A stretch of 64,000 nt of DNA from Ensifer sp. LCM 4579 (GTDB lineage Bacteria > Pseudomonadota > Alphaproteobacteria > Rhizobiales > Rhizobiaceae), in contig NZ_MDDV01000006.1 of assembly GCF_001854885.1 (NCBI RefSeq), forward strand, positions 144,126 to 208,125, read 5' to 3'. This document shows, one piece after another, positions 13,853 to 21,979 of this stretch. Both the position numbers and the translations under genes were made by a program. Every line of letters starts with the position of its first letter. The stretch's first letter is position 1. The notes beneath the pieces were generated by a model, which was given only the letters and a program-made list of their open reading frames with translations, was not told the origin of the DNA and did no database searches.

Positions 13853-14287
13853 ATGTTTCTCGACGACGAAATTTCCGACCGGCATCCGCGGCCGAACGAG
13901 GCGCGGTGGGGCTTCTATCTGTCGATTGCCGCGCTCGCCGCCTGCGTCCTGATGATCCTCGGCCTGTTGGTGCCGGCCACGGCACAGGCGGCGGAAGGAA
14001 CGTCACCGCCTGCGGCACACATGAGCCCGAACGACACGCCGCAAGGGGTGAGCAAAATCGCAACCGGCGCCAGGCTGCCGGATACCGGTCCGACAACGGC
14101 GGCGTCGACGGCGCAGCGCATCGCCGAGGTGGACCCGGGGATGGGCCTGACGACGGCGGCCGACAGGCAGATCCTCGCCGGGCTCATGCTGCTTGCGACA
14201 GCGCTTCTCGCCGGGACCGCATTCGCCTTCTGGCGCAGTCAGAAGGTGGAGGTGATACACGCGAAGGTCAGGCACGATGGCCGATGA
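13853..14287 (+). CDS. Hypothetical membrane protein, 144 aa
   Basis: I do not recognise a family. The predicted protein has a hydrophobic segment at about residues 20-43 (LSIAALAACVLMILGLLV), a Ser/Thr/Pro-rich region of about 60 residues that may be outside the membrane, and a second hydrophobic segment at about 108-128 (ILAGLMLLATALLAGTAFAF) before a basic tail. The start at 13853 (MFLDDEISDRHP) is preferred to 13820 because the added residues look non-coding. Its 3' end overlaps the start of the next small gene by 11 bases, so the two are probably co-translated. Confidence 0.6.
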   Translation: MFLDDEISDRHPRPNEARWGFYLSIAALAACVLMILGLLVPATAQAAEGTSPPAAHMSPNDTPQGVSKIATGARLPDTGPTTAASTAQRIAEVDPGMGLTTAADRQILAGLMLLATALLAGTAFAFWRSQKVEVIHAKVRHDGR

Positions 14288-14474
14288 CGCGGACGCCCCG
14301 ACCGACCAGCGCCGCCCGAGCGACCAGCACCAGGCCTTCCTCGCCCGGCTGTCGGCGATCGAGACCATCGTCGTCGCCGTCATCGCCCTTATTGCCATTG
14401 CCGGGATTATGCTCATCGGCAAAGGATTCTATATGAAGGCTACTGCAAGTCTCCTCCAATCGACTTCGATTTAA
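14277..14474 (+). CDS. Small single-span membrane protein, 65 aa
   Basis: A hypothetical protein of 65 residues that begins MADDADAPTDQRRPS, with a hydrophilic N-terminal half and one membrane segment at about residues 30-50 (IVVAVIALIAIAGIMLIG). It overlaps the preceding 144-aa membrane protein gene by 11 bases. This coupling and the clear amphipathic layout are the evidence for a real gene. I do not know its function. Confidence 0.55.
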   Translation: MADDADAPTDQRRPSDQHQAFLARLSAIETIVVAVIALIAIAGIMLIGKGFYMKATASLLQSTSI

Positions 14475-14655
14475 GAACCAGGACATGCGGCACTCAAAAA
14501 TGCTGCAGTGATCTCTGCCCCTTCTCGGTAAAGCCCTTTTGATCAGATATGACTTGAAGCGTCGGGGGCCGCGCCCCAGCTTACTCCGTGCGCCGGGGCA
14601 AAAGGGTCGGGCGAGACAGCGCCCCTCCGCAGGAGCGCGACGGAAAGGAAAGCGA

Positions 14656-15846
14656 ATGCGGCGGCCGTCGTCGGGAAGAATCAGGCTCCACAGATTCCAG
14701 GTAGCATGCGTTCCGCTTGCGGCCGTCGTCGCGGGCGGTCTGCTCCTTAGGCCAAGCGACCCGGCCAATGCCGCGGAGACTCGGGAATTTGCAACGCAGA
14801 AGGGGACGGTCGTCGTCGAGACGCTCACGACCGGTCTCGAGCATCCCTGGGCGGTCGAGGCGCTGCCGGATGGGGCGCTGATCGTCACCGAGCGCCCGGG
14901 GCGGCTGCGCATCCTGCGAGACGGCAAGCTCTCTGCGCCTATCGGCGGTGTACCCGAAGTGGCGGAACACGGGCAAGGCGGGCTGCTCGACGTTGCCCTC
15001 GACCCGCAATTCGCAACGAACCGCACGCTTTATCTCACTTTCGCAGCGCGCGGCGACGGGGGCTACGGCACCGCGGTCTCGCGAGCCGTGCTTTCCGAGG
15101 ACACGCAGCGTCTTACGGATGTCGAGGAAATCTTTCGGATGAACCGGTTCACACGGGCGGGCCAGCATTTCGGCTCGCGCATCGCCTTCGGCCGGGACGG
15201 CAGTCTGTTCTTCGGCATCGGCGATCGCGGTGACGGCGCGCGCGCCCAGGATCCGCGCGACCATGCCGGCCCGATCCTGCACATCAATCCCGACGGATCG
15301 CTTCCCGCCTCCAATCCCTATCGCGGCGACGCCGGCGGACGGGCGGAGATCTGGTCCACAGGACACCGCAATCCGCAGGGCATCGCATTCGATCCAGCCG
15401 ACGGCACGCTTCTGACCGTCGAGCATGGCGCCCGCGGCGGCGACGAGATCAACCACCCCCTGCCCGGCCGCAACTATGGCTGGCCGGTGATCACCTATGG
15501 CCGCGATTATTCCGGCGCCGAAATCGGCGAAGGCACCGCCAAGGAAGGGCTGGAGCAGCCGCTTTACTATTGGGACCCATCGATCGCCCCCGGCGCAATC
15601 GCGGTCTATCGCGGCAGGATGTTTCCGGAATGGGACGGCGATCTCCTGGTCGCCGCTTTGAAATATCAGCTGCTCGTCCGGCTGGAGCGTGACGAAAGCG
15701 GAGCGATCACCGCCGAGGAACGGCTGTTCGACGGCGAGTTTGGCCGTCTCCGTGACGTGGTCGTTGCGCCCGACGGCGCGCTGCTGATGGTTACCGACGA
15801 GAATGACGGTGCGGTGCTCCGGGTTTCCAAAGCCCCGACACAGTAA
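14656..15846 (+). CDS. PQQ-dependent aldose sugar dehydrogenase-like protein, 396 aa
   Basis: A secreted six-bladed beta-propeller of the soluble aldose sugar dehydrogenase (YliI/GdhB) type, expected to oxidise sugars in the periplasm with PQQ. An N-terminal Sec signal of about 37 residues ends near PANAAE. Family segments are EHPWAVEALPDGALIVTERP, GQGGLLDVALDPQF, GRDGSLFFGIGDRGD, STGHRNPQGIAFDP and GRNYGWPVITYGRDY, in the usual order. The start at 14656 has AAAGGAA upstream; the frame extends further but is not signal-like. It lies 181 bases after the small membrane protein gene. Substrate and actual PQQ use are inferred from the family only. Confidence 0.85.
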   Translation: MRRPSSGRIRLHRFQVACVPLAAVVAGGLLLRPSDPANAAETREFATQKGTVVVETLTTGLEHPWAVEALPDGALIVTERPGRLRILRDGKLSAPIGGVPEVAEHGQGGLLDVALDPQFATNRTLYLTFAARGDGGYGTAVSRAVLSEDTQRLTDVEEIFRMNRFTRAGQHFGSRIAFGRDGSLFFGIGDRGDGARAQDPRDHAGPILHINPDGSLPASNPYRGDAGGRAEIWSTGHRNPQGIAFDPADGTLLTVEHGARGGDEINHPLPGRNYGWPVITYGRDYSGAEIGEGTAKEGLEQPLYYWDPSIAPGAIAVYRGRMFPEWDGDLLVAALKYQLLVRLERDESGAITAEERLFDGEFGRLRDVVVAPDGALLMVTDENDGAVLRVSKAPTQ

Positions 15847-16179
15847 CCTTCAAGCAAAGCTCTACAGCGCCGCGAGTCTTTTCAGACGCGCGAAGATCGC
15901 TGTAAGTCTTTCAATCGGCGCATCGAACTTTCCGAAAATCGGGTACGATTTTCGGGCCGATGCGCCAGCCCTGACCCTGAACTTTTCGGGGAACAGCTTG
16001 CAACCGGTCGTACCAGAATAGCCGCTCCTCTCATCGCCCTCATCGCGGTTTCGCAACCGGAAGCAGCACGCGAGCGTGGGGGCTTGCCGAAGAAAAACGC
16101 AATTGCTACAGCGCGGATGCAATCGCGGTACGACGCCGCTTTGGATTGCCTCCATCCGGACCAAGGCGAGAGGGCGACC
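15847..16179. other. Intergenic region with dispersed repeat
   Basis: 333 bases between two plus-strand genes, largely occupied by a dispersed rhizobial repeat (15862-15970, listed separately). The remainder up to the EamA gene shows nothing recognisable beyond the ribosome site. Confidence 0.6.
15862..15970. repeat. Dispersed intergenic repeat, copy 1
   Basis: The element starts CTACAGCGCCGCG, continues with GACGCGCGAAGATCGCTGTA, then CTTTCAA, and ends with a stem CCGAAAATC / GATTTTCGG flanked by CGGCGCATC and GATGCG. A related copy lies at 47278-47374 in the same order (GACGCTGTAACTCTTTGAA, then CGATTTTCGG). I recall this as a common mosaic element of Rhizobiaceae; no search was done. Confidence 0.65.
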
Positions 16180-17076
16180 ATGACGCGCATTCAGGCCAAT
16201 CTGTTTCTGCTGCTATCCGGTGCGATCTGGGGCGCCGGCTTCGTTGCGCAATCGACGGCGATGGATATAATCGGTCCGCTCTGGTTCATCGGCCTGCGCT
16301 TCGCAATTGCCACACTCGTCGCGCTGCCGCTGGTCTTCATCGAAGCACGGCAAACCGAAAAGCCGCTGTCCCGCGGGACGATGCGCAACTTCGTGTTCAT
16401 CGGCCTGGCGCTCTTTGGCGGCGCAGTTACGCAGCAGTTCGGTCTGCTCACCACCAGCGTCACCAATTCCGGCTTTCTGACGGGACTTTATGTCGTCTTC
16501 GTACCGATCCTGACCGTCGTCTTCCTGCGCCGCAGGCCGCATTGGATTATCTGGCCGGCGGCACTGATGGCAAGTCTGGGCATCTTCCTCTTGAGCGGCG
16601 GCACCCTTTCGGGCCTGAACGGCGGGGACCTGCTGACGATCGTCTGCGCACTCTTCTGGGCGGTCCAGGTGATGCTCATCGGCATCTTCGCCGCGCGCAG
16701 CGGCCGGCCGATGCTGCTTTCGATGACGCAATTTGCCGTCTGCGCAGACCTCGGCATCCTGCTGGCCGCCGTGTTTGAGCCCTTGAGCGTCGGAGCCCTG
16801 AAAGGCGCCCTGCCGGAAATCCTCTATGCCGGCGTGTTTTCGAGCGGCATCGCGTTCATCTGCCAGGTTGTCGGCCAGCGCTACACGACGGCACCGCAGG
16901 CGGCGATCTTCCTTTCGAGCGAGGCCCTCTTCGCAGCCCTCTTCGGCATGATGCTGCTCGGCGAAGTCATAACGCCGGTCGGCTATGTCGGCTGCGCCGT
17001 CATTTTCGCGGCAATGCTGGCCGTCGAACTCGCGCCGGAATTGACGAAGCGACGCCAGAAGGCCGCGGTCGCTTGA
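16180..17076 (+). CDS. EamA/DMT-family transporter, 298 aa
   Basis: An inner-membrane protein with two EamA repeats and about ten hydrophobic helices, of the drug/metabolite transporter superfamily, which exports or imports amino acids, nucleotides or other small molecules. It starts MTRIQANLFLLLSGAIWGAG, with the family GAIWGAGFVAQ motif in helix 1, and has the second-repeat motif near FSSGIAFICQVVGQRYT. The final residues are basic and cytosolic (ELTKRRQKAAVA). I chose the start at 16180, downstream of AGGCGAGAGG. The substrate cannot be predicted from the sequence or the neighbours. Confidence 0.9.
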   Translation: MTRIQANLFLLLSGAIWGAGFVAQSTAMDIIGPLWFIGLRFAIATLVALPLVFIEARQTEKPLSRGTMRNFVFIGLALFGGAVTQQFGLLTTSVTNSGFLTGLYVVFVPILTVVFLRRRPHWIIWPAALMASLGIFLLSGGTLSGLNGGDLLTIVCALFWAVQVMLIGIFAARSGRPMLLSMTQFAVCADLGILLAAVFEPLSVGALKGALPEILYAGVFSSGIAFICQVVGQRYTTAPQAAIFLSSEALFAALFGMMLLGEVITPVGYVGCAVIFAAMLAVELAPELTKRRQKAAVA

Positions 17077-17728
17077 GCGGCGCGGCAGCAATATTGCGCC
17101 TGCCAAGAACGTGAACTTACGGTATTACTTAATACTGTATTGTCGTTCTACTTTCCAGAAAAATGGAACACCAGTTCCACGTGGGGAATGGAATCAATAC
17201 CTGCAATGGTTGCCCGATTGCCAGGATGGAACGGATCCTGTGTAGAGAGCGAGCCAAATCAGTCGTTTGGGCCTGACTGCGGCTCCGCCTAAAGCGGAAG
17301 CATGTTCGAGAACGACAGAACTTGGCGCAAACCCGCCATCGACGTCGGCGCACCTCAAAAAAGGCGGGCGGATTCAACAGCTTGCGATATATCTCGAAAA
17401 ACCTCGGTAAAACCGCGAATTGCGCGATTTTTGAGCAATGGCAAAAAGTAATACCGCTTCCCAAAGTTTTGCTTGCCAATTTAAAATAATCTGATCACTC
17501 TTACTTCCGTTCGGGCAATTTGCGAACACGGGAAGATCTTGAAAATAAGCGGGCCGGAGGACGCAAAAGCACTCCGGGCGGCAAACTGCGGGGAGGATAA
17601 TTGCCTTCCCATGGATGGTCGCGATAACAGGACCCTTTCCTCAATTGTCGAGAACTGCCTGCCCCCACGCCCATTTGGGCAAACTGCAATGCCACCCATG
17701 ATCGGGTGGAGAGAAAAGGACCTGACGC
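17077..17728. other. Long region upstream of the cold-shock gene
   Basis: 652 bases without a supported gene. It holds a 22-bp palindrome (17118-17139), a small hairpin TGGAAC / GTTCCA (17164-17179), a further stem CCGGAG / CTCCGG near 17553-17576, and an AT-rich patch near 17470-17500. Part of it is probably the long 5' untranslated leader typical of cspA-type genes. Reading frames on the minus strand here lack ribosome sites and family similarity. Confidence 0.5.
17118..17139. promoter_or_regulatory. 22-bp palindrome, possible operator
   Basis: Arms TACGGTATTA (17118-17127) and TAATACTGTA (17130-17139) are inverted copies with one mismatch around a two-base centre. The size and AT-rich character suit a dimeric repressor site. 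No regulator gene is adjacent. It lies 41 bases after the EamA gene stop. Confidence 0.4.
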
Positions 17729-17944
17729 ATGGCCGAGACTGGCACTGTAAAATTCTTCAACACCGACAAGGGCTTTGGCTTCATCAAGCCTGAAAACGGT
17801 GGCGCTGATATCTTCGTACATATTTCCGCTGTACAGGCTTCCGGCCTGAGCGGGCTTTCGGAAAACCAGAAGGTCTCCTTCGACACCGAGCCGGATCGCC
17901 GCGGCAAGGGCCCGAAGGCCGTCAACCTTCAGATCGTCGGCTGA
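17729..17944 (+). CDS. CspA-family cold-shock protein, 71 aa
   Basis: A small single-stranded nucleic-acid-binding OB-fold protein that acts as an RNA chaperone in the cytoplasm. Both RNA-binding motifs are present: RNP1-type GFGFIKPE (about residues 17-24) and RNP2-type DIFVHISAV (about 29-37). The length is normal for the family. GGAGAGAAAAGGA precedes the ATG. It is monocistronic, with a strong terminator just downstream and a long untranslated region upstream, so post-transcriptional control of the message is plausible. Which of the several rhizobial csp paralogues it is cannot be told from this window. Confidence 0.95.
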   Translation: MAETGTVKFFNTDKGFGFIKPENGGADIFVHISAVQASGLSGLSENQKVSFDTEPDRRGKGPKAVNLQIVG

Positions 17945-17975
17945 CAATACCCTCCGTCGATTGGTACTTCCTTGA

Positions 17976-17999
17976 CCCGGCATCCATGCCGGGTTTTTT
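17976..17999 (+). terminator. Cold-shock gene terminator
   Basis: A perfect 8-bp stem, CCCGGCAT (17976-17983) with ATGCCGGG (17986-17993), is followed by six Ts. It lies 31 bases after the cold-shock stop codon. Confidence 0.92.
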
Positions 18000-18077
18000 C
18001 GTTCAGGCTCCGTTCAGTTTGCCCCCGATAAGTTCGGTCATCATGAAAGCCGGAACTGGCCGGCCCAAGGCACAGGA

Positions 18078-18491
18078 ATGAAGCGCATGAACAAGTTCTG
18101 GAAAGCAGCCGTTCTCTCGATCGCCGCAGCCGCCGTGGTGCTTCCCACCTTCGGCAGCGCTCAGGCGCGCGATCGGCACCACCACCACAACGATGCCTTG
18201 GCGGCCGGCGCGGTCGGCCTTGTTGCCGGCACGCTCATCGGCAGCGCGATCGCCTCGCAGCCGCGCTACAGCGAACGGGTTTATATCGATCCGGAACCCG
18301 AATATTACGAGCCGCGGCCGGTCTACCGCGCCCGTCCGGTCTATCGCCCGGTCGTCGTCGAAAACTACGGCCTCGAACCCTGGACACCGGCCTGGTACCG
18401 CTACTGCTCGCAGCGCTACCGTTCGTTCGATCCGGACAGCGGCACCTTCATCGGCTATGACGGCCGCAGCCGTTTCTGCACCGCCGGCTGA
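18078..18491 (+). CDS. BA14K family secreted protein, 137 aa
   Basis: A small exported protein of the BA14K type, named after a Brucella immunoreactive 14-kDa protein with lectin-like activity. An N-terminal signal peptide (AAVLSIAAAAVVLPTFGSAQA) is followed by a His-rich patch, a glycine/alanine hydrophobic stretch, a Tyr/Pro/Arg-rich linker, and the C-terminal family motif WYRYCSQRYRSFDPDSGTF, ending with a cysteine in SRFCTAG. A start at 18078 or at 18087 is possible; AGGA spacing slightly favours 18087. The location is probably periplasmic or outer surface. The role is unproven. Confidence 0.85.
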   Translation: MKRMNKFWKAAVLSIAAAAVVLPTFGSAQARDRHHHHNDALAAGAVGLVAGTLIGSAIASQPRYSERVYIDPEPEYYEPRPVYRARPVYRPVVVENYGLEPWTPAWYRYCSQRYRSFDPDSGTFIGYDGRSRFCTAG

Positions 18492-18512
18492 TACGGCCCG
18501 CACGAAATGACG

Positions 18513-18545
18513 AAGCCGCGCCCTCCCTCGAGGTGCGCGGCTTTT
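18513..18545. terminator. Terminator after BA14K gene
   Basis: AAGCCGCGC (18513-18521) pairs with GCGCGGCTT (18535-18543), followed by TTT on the plus strand. It lies between the convergent BA14K and metallo-hydrolase genes. Confidence 0.8.
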
Positions 18546-18595
18546 GCAATGTTCAGCGCAGATCTCCGGCAAACGCGCGGCACGGTGGCGATTCT

Positions 18596-19237
18596 TCAGA
18601 GGCCGCGCAGAAACGGATTGGTGCGGCGCTCCTCGCCGATCCGACCGCCGGGACCGTGACCGCAGATGAAGCCGATATCGTCCCCGAGCGGCAGGATCTT
18701 GTCACGAATGGACTGAAGAAGCTGCTGATGATTGCCGCCCGGCAGGTCCGTGCGCCCGATGGAGCCGTGAAAGAGCACGTCGCCGACATGGGCGAAATTC
18801 TGCGCGCGGTTGACATAAACGACGTGACCGGGCGCATGGCCGGGACAATGCAACACCTCGAAGACGTGATTGCCGAAGGAAACCGTATCCCCCTCGTCCA
18901 GCCATTGGTCAGGCAGCACGTTCTCCACCTTCATTGCCAGACCGAAGCGTTCCGCCTGCTCCTCGAGCCGTTCAAGCAAAGGCTGGTCGTCCTTGTGCGG
19001 GCCGATGATCTGGACCCCCAGCGCCTCCTTCAACTCCTTGGCGCCGCCCGCATGGTCGATATGGCCGTGCGTTAGCCAGATCGCTTTCAGCGCGATGCCG
19101 TTTTCGCGGACCGTCTGCAGTATGACGTCGACGTCGCCGCCCGGATCGACGATCACCCCTTCCTTTGTCTCGCTGTCGAACAGGACAGTGCAATTCTGCT
19201 GAAAATGCGTAACCGGGATGATGCCCGCCTGTAACAT
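18596..19237 (-). CDS. MBL-fold metallo-hydrolase (glyoxalase II-like), 213 aa
   Basis: A metallo-beta-lactamase-fold hydrolase resembling the small YcbL/glyoxalase II group, which hydrolyse thioesters such as S-lactoylglutathione. Metal ligands are in THGHIDHAGG (about residues 57-66), the histidine of HCPGHAPGHVVY (about 132), the aspartate of GDVLFHGSIGRTDLPGG (about 151) and the histidine of ICGHGPGG near the C terminus. The length is typical of the short, single-domain class. The start at 19237 (MLQAGIIPVTHFQQNC) matches the family N terminus and has a GAGG site. It is divergent to the SH3/DUF1236 gene. The substrate is inferred only. Confidence 0.9.
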   Translation of the reverse strand: MLQAGIIPVTHFQQNCTVLFDSETKEGVIVDPGGDVDVILQTVRENGIALKAIWLTHGHIDHAGGAKELKEALGVQIIGPHKDDQPLLERLEEQAERFGLAMKVENVLPDQWLDEGDTVSFGNHVFEVLHCPGHAPGHVVYVNRAQNFAHVGDVLFHGSIGRTDLPGGNHQQLLQSIRDKILPLGDDIGFICGHGPGGRIGEERRTNPFLRGL

Positions 19238-19552
19238 GCCAAAAATGCCTCGTTTGTGAACGTCTTTGCGAGTCTCATCAGGGGGTATCTGCGCCCTGCT
19301 GCATGTCCTTGTCCTTATTTCGAGCTCGAGTAAGGAAGACATGCAAGTAGCGCACGCCGAAACCACCTATAGCGATATATGGGCAAAATGACAGCTCAAA
19401 CCAGTAAATCGCCTCAGCGAAGCGCCACGATTTCCGGCACCGACGCCGGCGGCGCAAGAATATGGCGCAACCACACATTTCGTGATGTCACGGGGGGAAC
19501 ATCACTCTGGCGCGAGGCGTTTTTTCGTTCATTACGAATGAGGAGCAAAAGG
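19238..19552. other. Divergent promoter region
   Basis: 315 bases between the divergent metallo-hydrolase and SH3/DUF1236 genes. The overlapping frames here lack family similarity. It should hold both promoters; I see no confident hexamer pair. Confidence 0.4.
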
Positions 19553-20172
19553 ATGAAGACCCTCTTCCCCCACCTGATCCGAGCGGCAACGGCGGGCCTG
19601 ATCCTCGCCGCAGGCGTTCCGGCCGCCTTTGCGGACACGAACGCCACCGTTACCACCGACCTCAACGTGCGCGCCGGCCCCGGCCCCCAATACCCGGTCC
19701 TTGGCGTCGCGCCGGGCGGCAGCACAGCCGCACTGGAAGGCTGCATCGAAGGCAGCCTATGGTGCCGCGTGAATGCCGGCGGCGTCAGCGGTTGGGCCTA
19801 TTCCAAGTATCTGCAGACGGAAAGCGGCGGTTCGACGGTGGTAATTTCCGAACGACGCCAGGAAATCGGCGTTCCCGTCGTGTCCTACGAGACCACGGGA
19901 GCAACGGTCACCACTGGACCCGAACCGCTTGAACTCATAGGCCGTGTCGACGATATCCCGACCGTCGCGCCGCCTCCAATGGTCAGGACCTATATCACCG
20001 AAACCCGGTGGAGCCGGTCTATCTCGAAGGCGAGGTGGTCCTCGGTGCCACCGTACCGAGTGCGGTAGCCGTGCGGCCAATTCCGGATTACGAGTATGAA
20101 TATGTCGTGGTCAACAACCAGCCCGTGCTGGTCGAACCGTCGACGCGACGGATCGTCTACATCTACCGTTGA
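19553..20172 (+). pseudogene. SH3-domain/DUF1236 secreted protein, frameshifted
   Basis: The 5' part encodes a signal peptide (ATAGLILAAGVPAAFADTN) and an SH3_3 domain (TDLNVRAGPGPQYPVLGV to WAYSKYLQ). From about 20000 the initial frame runs off into unrelated residues and stops at 20068. The next frame, entered by supplying one base in the A run at 20001-20003, continues with NPVEPVYLEGEVVLG and ends with a DUF1236-type tail, YVVVNNQPVLVEPSTRR then IVYIYR, stopping at 20170-20172. So a one-base deletion (or sequencing error) splits a gene of about 206 codons. The start at 19553 has AGGAGCAAAAGG upstream. The intact protein would be a periplasmic or cell-envelope protein of unknown role. Confidence 0.8.
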
Positions 20173-20198
20173 CGCGCCACCGACGGATTTCATTCCCT

Positions 20199-20246
20199 CG
20201 CCACGGTGCCGTGCGTCATGTCAGACACGCGGCGCCGTGGCGCTTT
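20199..20246 (+). terminator. Terminator after the DUF1236 gene
   Basis: Long stem: CGCCACGG, GCCG and GTC on the left pair with GAC, CGGC and CCGTGGCG on the right around the loop ATGTCA (20218-20223), followed by CTTT. It lies 26 bases after the downstream DUF1236 stop, which supports the longer original gene. Confidence 0.8.
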
Positions 20247-20508
20247 GAAATCGCCGCATGTCTTTGATCTCGAAGGTCGCTTCAAGGAGCCATGCTGACA
20301 GGCGGCTGATTTCCGCGTGAAAGAAGCACCCGATGAGGCCGCACCCATGCGGCGGTCGCCGTTTTAACCCATCACGCGCAAGATGCGAAGCGCACGCCTT
20401 GCATCCAGCGATTAGAGGCGTCGAAACTGGCCCCGGCTGGAATTAAGTCAATAAAACTGACATATCTTTTCATCGCGAACCGCAAACAGCGTGAAAGGAA
20501 ATGACTGC
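20247..20508. other. Region upstream of the MarR gene
   Basis: No gene is supported here. Together with the terminator it makes a gap of 336 bases. Near its right end GTCA (20447-20450) and TGAC (20458-20461) form an inverted pair within AAGTCAATAAAACTGACATA, a possible autoregulatory MarR site 48 bases upstream of the start. Confidence 0.4.
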
Positions 20509-20991
20509 GTGGCGGGCCAACCGAGGAACAACAGCCAACACGTGACCGATGCCCACGGCAAGGACGACGAGGCGATCGATTTCGAGATGATCGAACTCCT
20601 GTTCTTCGCCTATCGTGACTTCACGAGCGATCCGGATGCCATTCTCGAAAAGAGCGGCTTCGGCCGGGCGCACCACCGTGTCGTGCATTTCGTCAACCGC
20701 GAACCCGGCATGACCGTCGCCGATCTCCTGGACACGCTGAAGATCACCAAACAGAGTCTTGCCCGCGTCCTGAAGCAATTGATCGATTCGGGCTACATAC
20801 GCCAGCTGACCGGTCCCGAGGACAGGCGTCAACGCATGCTCTACACGACCAAGGAGGGGCAAGCCCTGGCAAGAGCACTTGCCGAGCCACAGTCCCGCCG
20901 CATAGCCGATGCATTGGCAAAGGCAGGTCCGGGTGCGCGCGACGTCGTGAAGCGGTTTCTCGCCAGCATGAGGAACACCACTGCGGAATAG
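20509..20991 (+). CDS. MarR-family transcriptional regulator (PetP-like), 160 aa
   Basis: A winged helix-turn-helix dimeric regulator. The recognition region is TVADLLDTLKITKQSLARVL (about residues 69-88) and the wing follows with LTGPEDRRQRMLYTTKEG, both diagnostic of MarR. The gene stands upstream of an OmpR-type response regulator and an EnvZ-type kinase, the arrangement I associate with petP-petR of Rhodobacter and its rhizobial counterparts, so PetP is the closest named relative. The start is a GTG: I prefer 20509, with AAAGGAA at good spacing, over the GTG at 20491, which has no ribosome site. The ligand is unknown. Confidence 0.85.
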   Translation: MAGQPRNNSQHVTDAHGKDDEAIDFEMIELLFFAYRDFTSDPDAILEKSGFGRAHHRVVHFVNREPGMTVADLLDTLKITKQSLARVLKQLIDSGYIRQLTGPEDRRQRMLYTTKEGQALARALAEPQSRRIADALAKAGPGARDVVKRFLASMRNTTAE

Positions 20992-21237
20992 TCTCGGGCA
21001 AGTCTCCACTGTGGACCAGCCCGCTGGAAGCAGCGAACTGGGCGATCAGCGGATGTTTCCATGCGCGCACCGAATCTGAGACGGCGGCACTCGACCCGAA
21101 CGGCACGATCGGGGCAAGCGCCCCGTATCGCTTTTGTTTGCCGCATGTTTTAGGGTCAGGACCTATTAAATCGGTTGATGAAACCTGCGGATCGAGGGGA
21201 AGTGCCGAATCGGCTCAGCGAGGAATGAGGTCAGCGA

Positions 21238-21942
21238 ATGTTGAAGGCAAAGGCGAAAGTTTCCGACGATGCGGCGCATCTTCTGATCGTCGACGACGAC
21301 CGGCGCATTCGCGACCTGCTCAACCGCTATCTGCTCGAACAGGGCTTCCGCGTGACGACGGCGGCGGATGCCAACGAGGCGCGGCGCAAGCTTGTCGGAC
21401 TCGACTTCGACCTTCTGATCGTCGACGTGATGATGCCGGGCGAAAGCGGCATCGCGCTGACGCAGAGCCTGCGGCAGATCAAGACGGTGCCGATCATCAT
21501 GCTGACTGCGCTGGCCGAGACGAACTCACGCATTGAGGGCCTCGAAGCCGGCGCAGACGACTACCTGCCGAAGCCTTTCGAGCCGCGCGAACTCGTGCTC
21601 CGGATCAGCAATATTCTGAGGCGAAACCAGCCGGCGCAGACGCCGAAGGTCGATCAGGTGATTTTCGGCCCCTATACCTTCTCCGTCGTGCGCAAGGAGC
21701 TCCGGCGCGGTGCCGAACAGATCCGACTGACCGACCGCGAACAGGAGATCATGATGCTGTTTTCGCAACGCGCCGGCGAGACCATACCCCGCCACGAACT
21801 GATCGGTGACGATGCGGAAGTCGGCGAACGCACGATCGACGTCCAGATCAACCGGCTGAGGCGCAAGATCGAGGACGATCCCTCCAATCCCGTCTGGCTG
21901 CAGACTGTCCGGGGCATCGGCTATCGATTGAGCGTGGACTAG
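21238..21942 (+). CDS. OmpR-type response regulator (PetR-like), 234 aa
   Basis: A two-component DNA-binding regulator. The receiver domain shows the acidic pair in IVDDDRRIRDL (about residues 17-27), the phosphoacceptor Asp63 in LLIVDVMMPGESG, and the conserved lysine in YLPKPFEPREL (about 110). The C-terminal winged helix (about 140-230) ends ERTIDVQINRLRRKIEDDPS and WLQTVRGIGYRLSVD. It lies 246 bases after the MarR gene and 37 bases before the histidine kinase, so it is expected to be the kinase's partner. The PetR resemblance rests on gene order and architecture. Confidence 0.93.
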   Translation: MLKAKAKVSDDAAHLLIVDDDRRIRDLLNRYLLEQGFRVTTAADANEARRKLVGLDFDLLIVDVMMPGESGIALTQSLRQIKTVPIIMLTALAETNSRIEGLEAGADDYLPKPFEPRELVLRISNILRRNQPAQTPKVDQVIFGPYTFSVVRKELRRGAEQIRLTDREQEIMMLFSQRAGETIPRHELIGDDAEVGERTIDVQINRLRRKIEDDPSNPVWLQTVRGIGYRLSVD

Positions 21943-21979
21943 CGATGCGCCGGCGCTCAGGGCGCAAGGAGTGTGAGAA

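Noticed and set aside
17971-17999. CTTGAC near 17971 as a promoter for the BA14K gene
   Set aside because: The sequence overlaps the cold-shock terminator stem, and the position of a -10 would fall in its T-run.
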